Shown piece after piece: positions 5,679 through 6,245 of a stretch of DNA of 6,245 nucleotides. A program made the position numbers and the translations under genes. Numbering within the stretch: position 1 is the first letter of the stretch; the number at the start of each line of letters is the position of its first letter. Source of the DNA: Gemmatimonadota bacterium (GTDB taxonomy: Bacteria; Gemmatimonadota; Gemmatimonadetes; Gemmatimonadales; GWC2-71-9); NCBI GenBank assembly GCA_004357415.1, contig SMVY01000056.1:1-6245 (forward strand). The letters run 5' to 3'. Below the pieces are notes generated by a model. That model searched no databases, was not told the DNA's origin, and was given only the letters and a program-made list of their open reading frames with translations.

Positions 5679-5748
5679 AAATGTAAAGGACTCGCACCCG
5701 AAATGTAAAGGGCTCGCACCCGGTTGCCGGCGCGAGTCCTTCACATTC
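5679..5748. repeat. Tandem 22-bp repeats plus inverted third copy
   Basis: Copies at 5679-5700 and 5701-5722 are head-to-tail, share AAATGTAAAGG and CTCGCACCCG, and differ at one base. A third, inverted copy (CCGGCGCGAGTCCTTCACATT, 5727-5747 without its last base) forms a hairpin with the second across a 3-nt loop. In minus-strand RNA the differences become G-U pairs, leaving one mismatch and one bulge. The block lies exactly between the broken transposase and the cupin gene. It may be ends of another insertion sequence or a regulatory array. Confidence 0.85.
5680..5709 (-). promoter_or_regulatory. Candidate operon promoter formed by the tandem repeats
   Basis: On the minus strand TTTACA (5709-5704, five of six to the sigma-70 -35) and TACATT (5685-5680, four of six to the -10) are separated by 18 bp. 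The two boxes come from successive 22-bp repeat copies. Transcription would start near 5673, about 46 nt before the cupin ATG. No better promoter is seen between the transposase remnant and the operon. Confidence 0.35.
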
Positions 5749-5781
5749 ACTTACAATCGGAAACCACGCGGTGGCGTCAGA

Positions 5782-6090
5782 TCTGGTGACCGCCTCGCAG
5801 ATCGCCTCGGCATCCGCCACGTCGTTCTCGTTGCGCTTCACATAGGGCTTCACGTAGCGCGCCGGCATCATCCGAACCTCATGACCCAGCGCCGTAATCT
5901 CGCGTGCCCAATAGTGCGACGTGGCACAGGCCTCGATACCCACCAGACGCGGCGATAGCTTCCTGAAAATGGGCAAAACCTGCCCGCGCCTCAGCCGCCG
6001 GCGGAGTACGGTCTTACCCGACCCGTCAACGCCATGGACCTGGAAAACGTTCTTCGCAAGGTCCAATCCGATCGTGCTAACGTCTTTCAT
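5782..6090 (-). pseudogene. IS110-family transposase, N-terminal fragment
   Basis: The first 103 codons of an IS110-family DEDD transposase: STIGLDLAKNVFQVHGVD, then LVGIEACATSHYWAREI, RYVKPYVKRNENDVADAEAICEAVTR. The catalytic set of the RuvC-like domain is visible as Asp10, Glu53, Asp90 and Asp93. Intact family members run to about 300-400 residues with a C-terminal Tnp_20 domain bearing the catalytic serine. Here the similarity ends abruptly after VTR at about 5782. The frame then continues through the 5679-5748 repeats as nonsense (SDATAWFPIVSECEG onward), reaching a stop near 5623. The product would be inactive. The start at 6090 has GGGAG seven bases upstream. Confidence 0.9.
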
Positions 6091-6167
6091 TGGGCGGCTC
6101 CCAGTTCCTTGTAGTTGTGCAACTCACAACTCTGGCACATTGCGATGCCGTTGGATGGGAGCCGTCC
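6091..6167 (-). promoter_or_regulatory. Transposase leader with SD-covering inverted repeat
   Basis: GGGCGGCTCCCA (6092-6103) pairs with TGGGAGCCGTCC (6156-6167) except at one base. Inside lies a perfect 7-bp hairpin, AGTTGTG/CACAACT (6113-6119 with 6125-6131). The proximal arm contains the GGGAG ribosome binding site of the transposase, so the fold could limit its translation. The distal arm is probably also the subterminal inverted repeat of the IS. Confidence 0.5.
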
Positions 6168-6245
6168 ACAGCATCAAGACCGGTCGTTCAGTAACATCGC
6201 CAGGCCGTAGGCAATTCAAACCGCTGCGCTTTTCGCGCGGCTCGC

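Larger units (their letters stand above)
5782..6176 (-). mobile_element. IS110-family remnant: left end plus 5' part of transposase
   Basis: The left boundary is inferred at about 6176 because sequence shared with the second remnant (TGATGC.GTGGACGGCTCCCA on the minus strand) starts there and the flanks differ beyond it. The right end, the catalytic serine domain and any downstream guide-RNA region are missing past 5782, where a 70-bp repeat block abuts. Upstream flank 6177-6245 holds nothing recognisable. Confidence 0.75.

Noticed and set aside
5627..5719. N-terminal extension of the cupin
   Set aside because: It would translate the repeat block; the GGGAGA site and the family N-terminus fit the start at 5626.

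Overview
The window looks like an accessory region of a GC-rich alphaproteobacterium. The suggestion rests on GC-rich codon use, IS110-family remnants, and a REP-like palindrome of the TGTCYGCT/AGCRGACA type; no marker gene fixes the genus. It contains one plus-strand gene (a periplasmic binding protein) and a four-gene minus-strand operon. The two units converge, and both ends of the window carry IS110-family debris.

Left end (1-520): no convincing complete gene. The minus strand of about 171-504 reads as a roughly 343-bp deletion derivative of an IS110-family element. It keeps the left end and the first nine transposase codons, then runs into a hairpin-rich stretch that could encode the family's guide RNA (bridge RNA/seekRNA). 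It appears to have split a REP-like palindrome, whose halves now lie at about 505-517 and 143-170. A perfect 21-bp tandem duplication (570-611) follows.

Binding protein (753-1889, +): a PotD-like solute-binding protein with a twin-arginine-containing signal peptide. A perfect 11-bp inverted repeat sits in its 5' leader and a strong terminator hairpin (1921-1963) follows it. No permease or ATPase gene is in view.

Minus-strand operon (5626 to 2032): DUF861-type cupin, then the small and large subunits of an N,N-dimethylformamidase-family amidase, then a HAD phosphatase. The genes are separated by 4 and 13 nt and end with a 4-nt GTGA overlap, so they are very likely co-transcribed and partly translationally coupled. 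Known dimethylformamidase hydrolyses DMF to dimethylamine and formate with a 2-Tyr/1-carboxylate iron site, and candidates for all three ligands are present. The island may therefore import and hydrolyse a small N-substituted amide, but the true substrate cannot be read from sequence.

Right end (5679-6245): upstream of the operon are two tandem 22-bp repeats plus an inverted third copy, which may supply a promoter. Then comes a second IS110-family remnant: left end plus transposase N-terminal DEDD domain, broken after codon 103, in the same orientation as the left-end remnant. Bases 6177-6245 are flanking DNA in which I see nothing.
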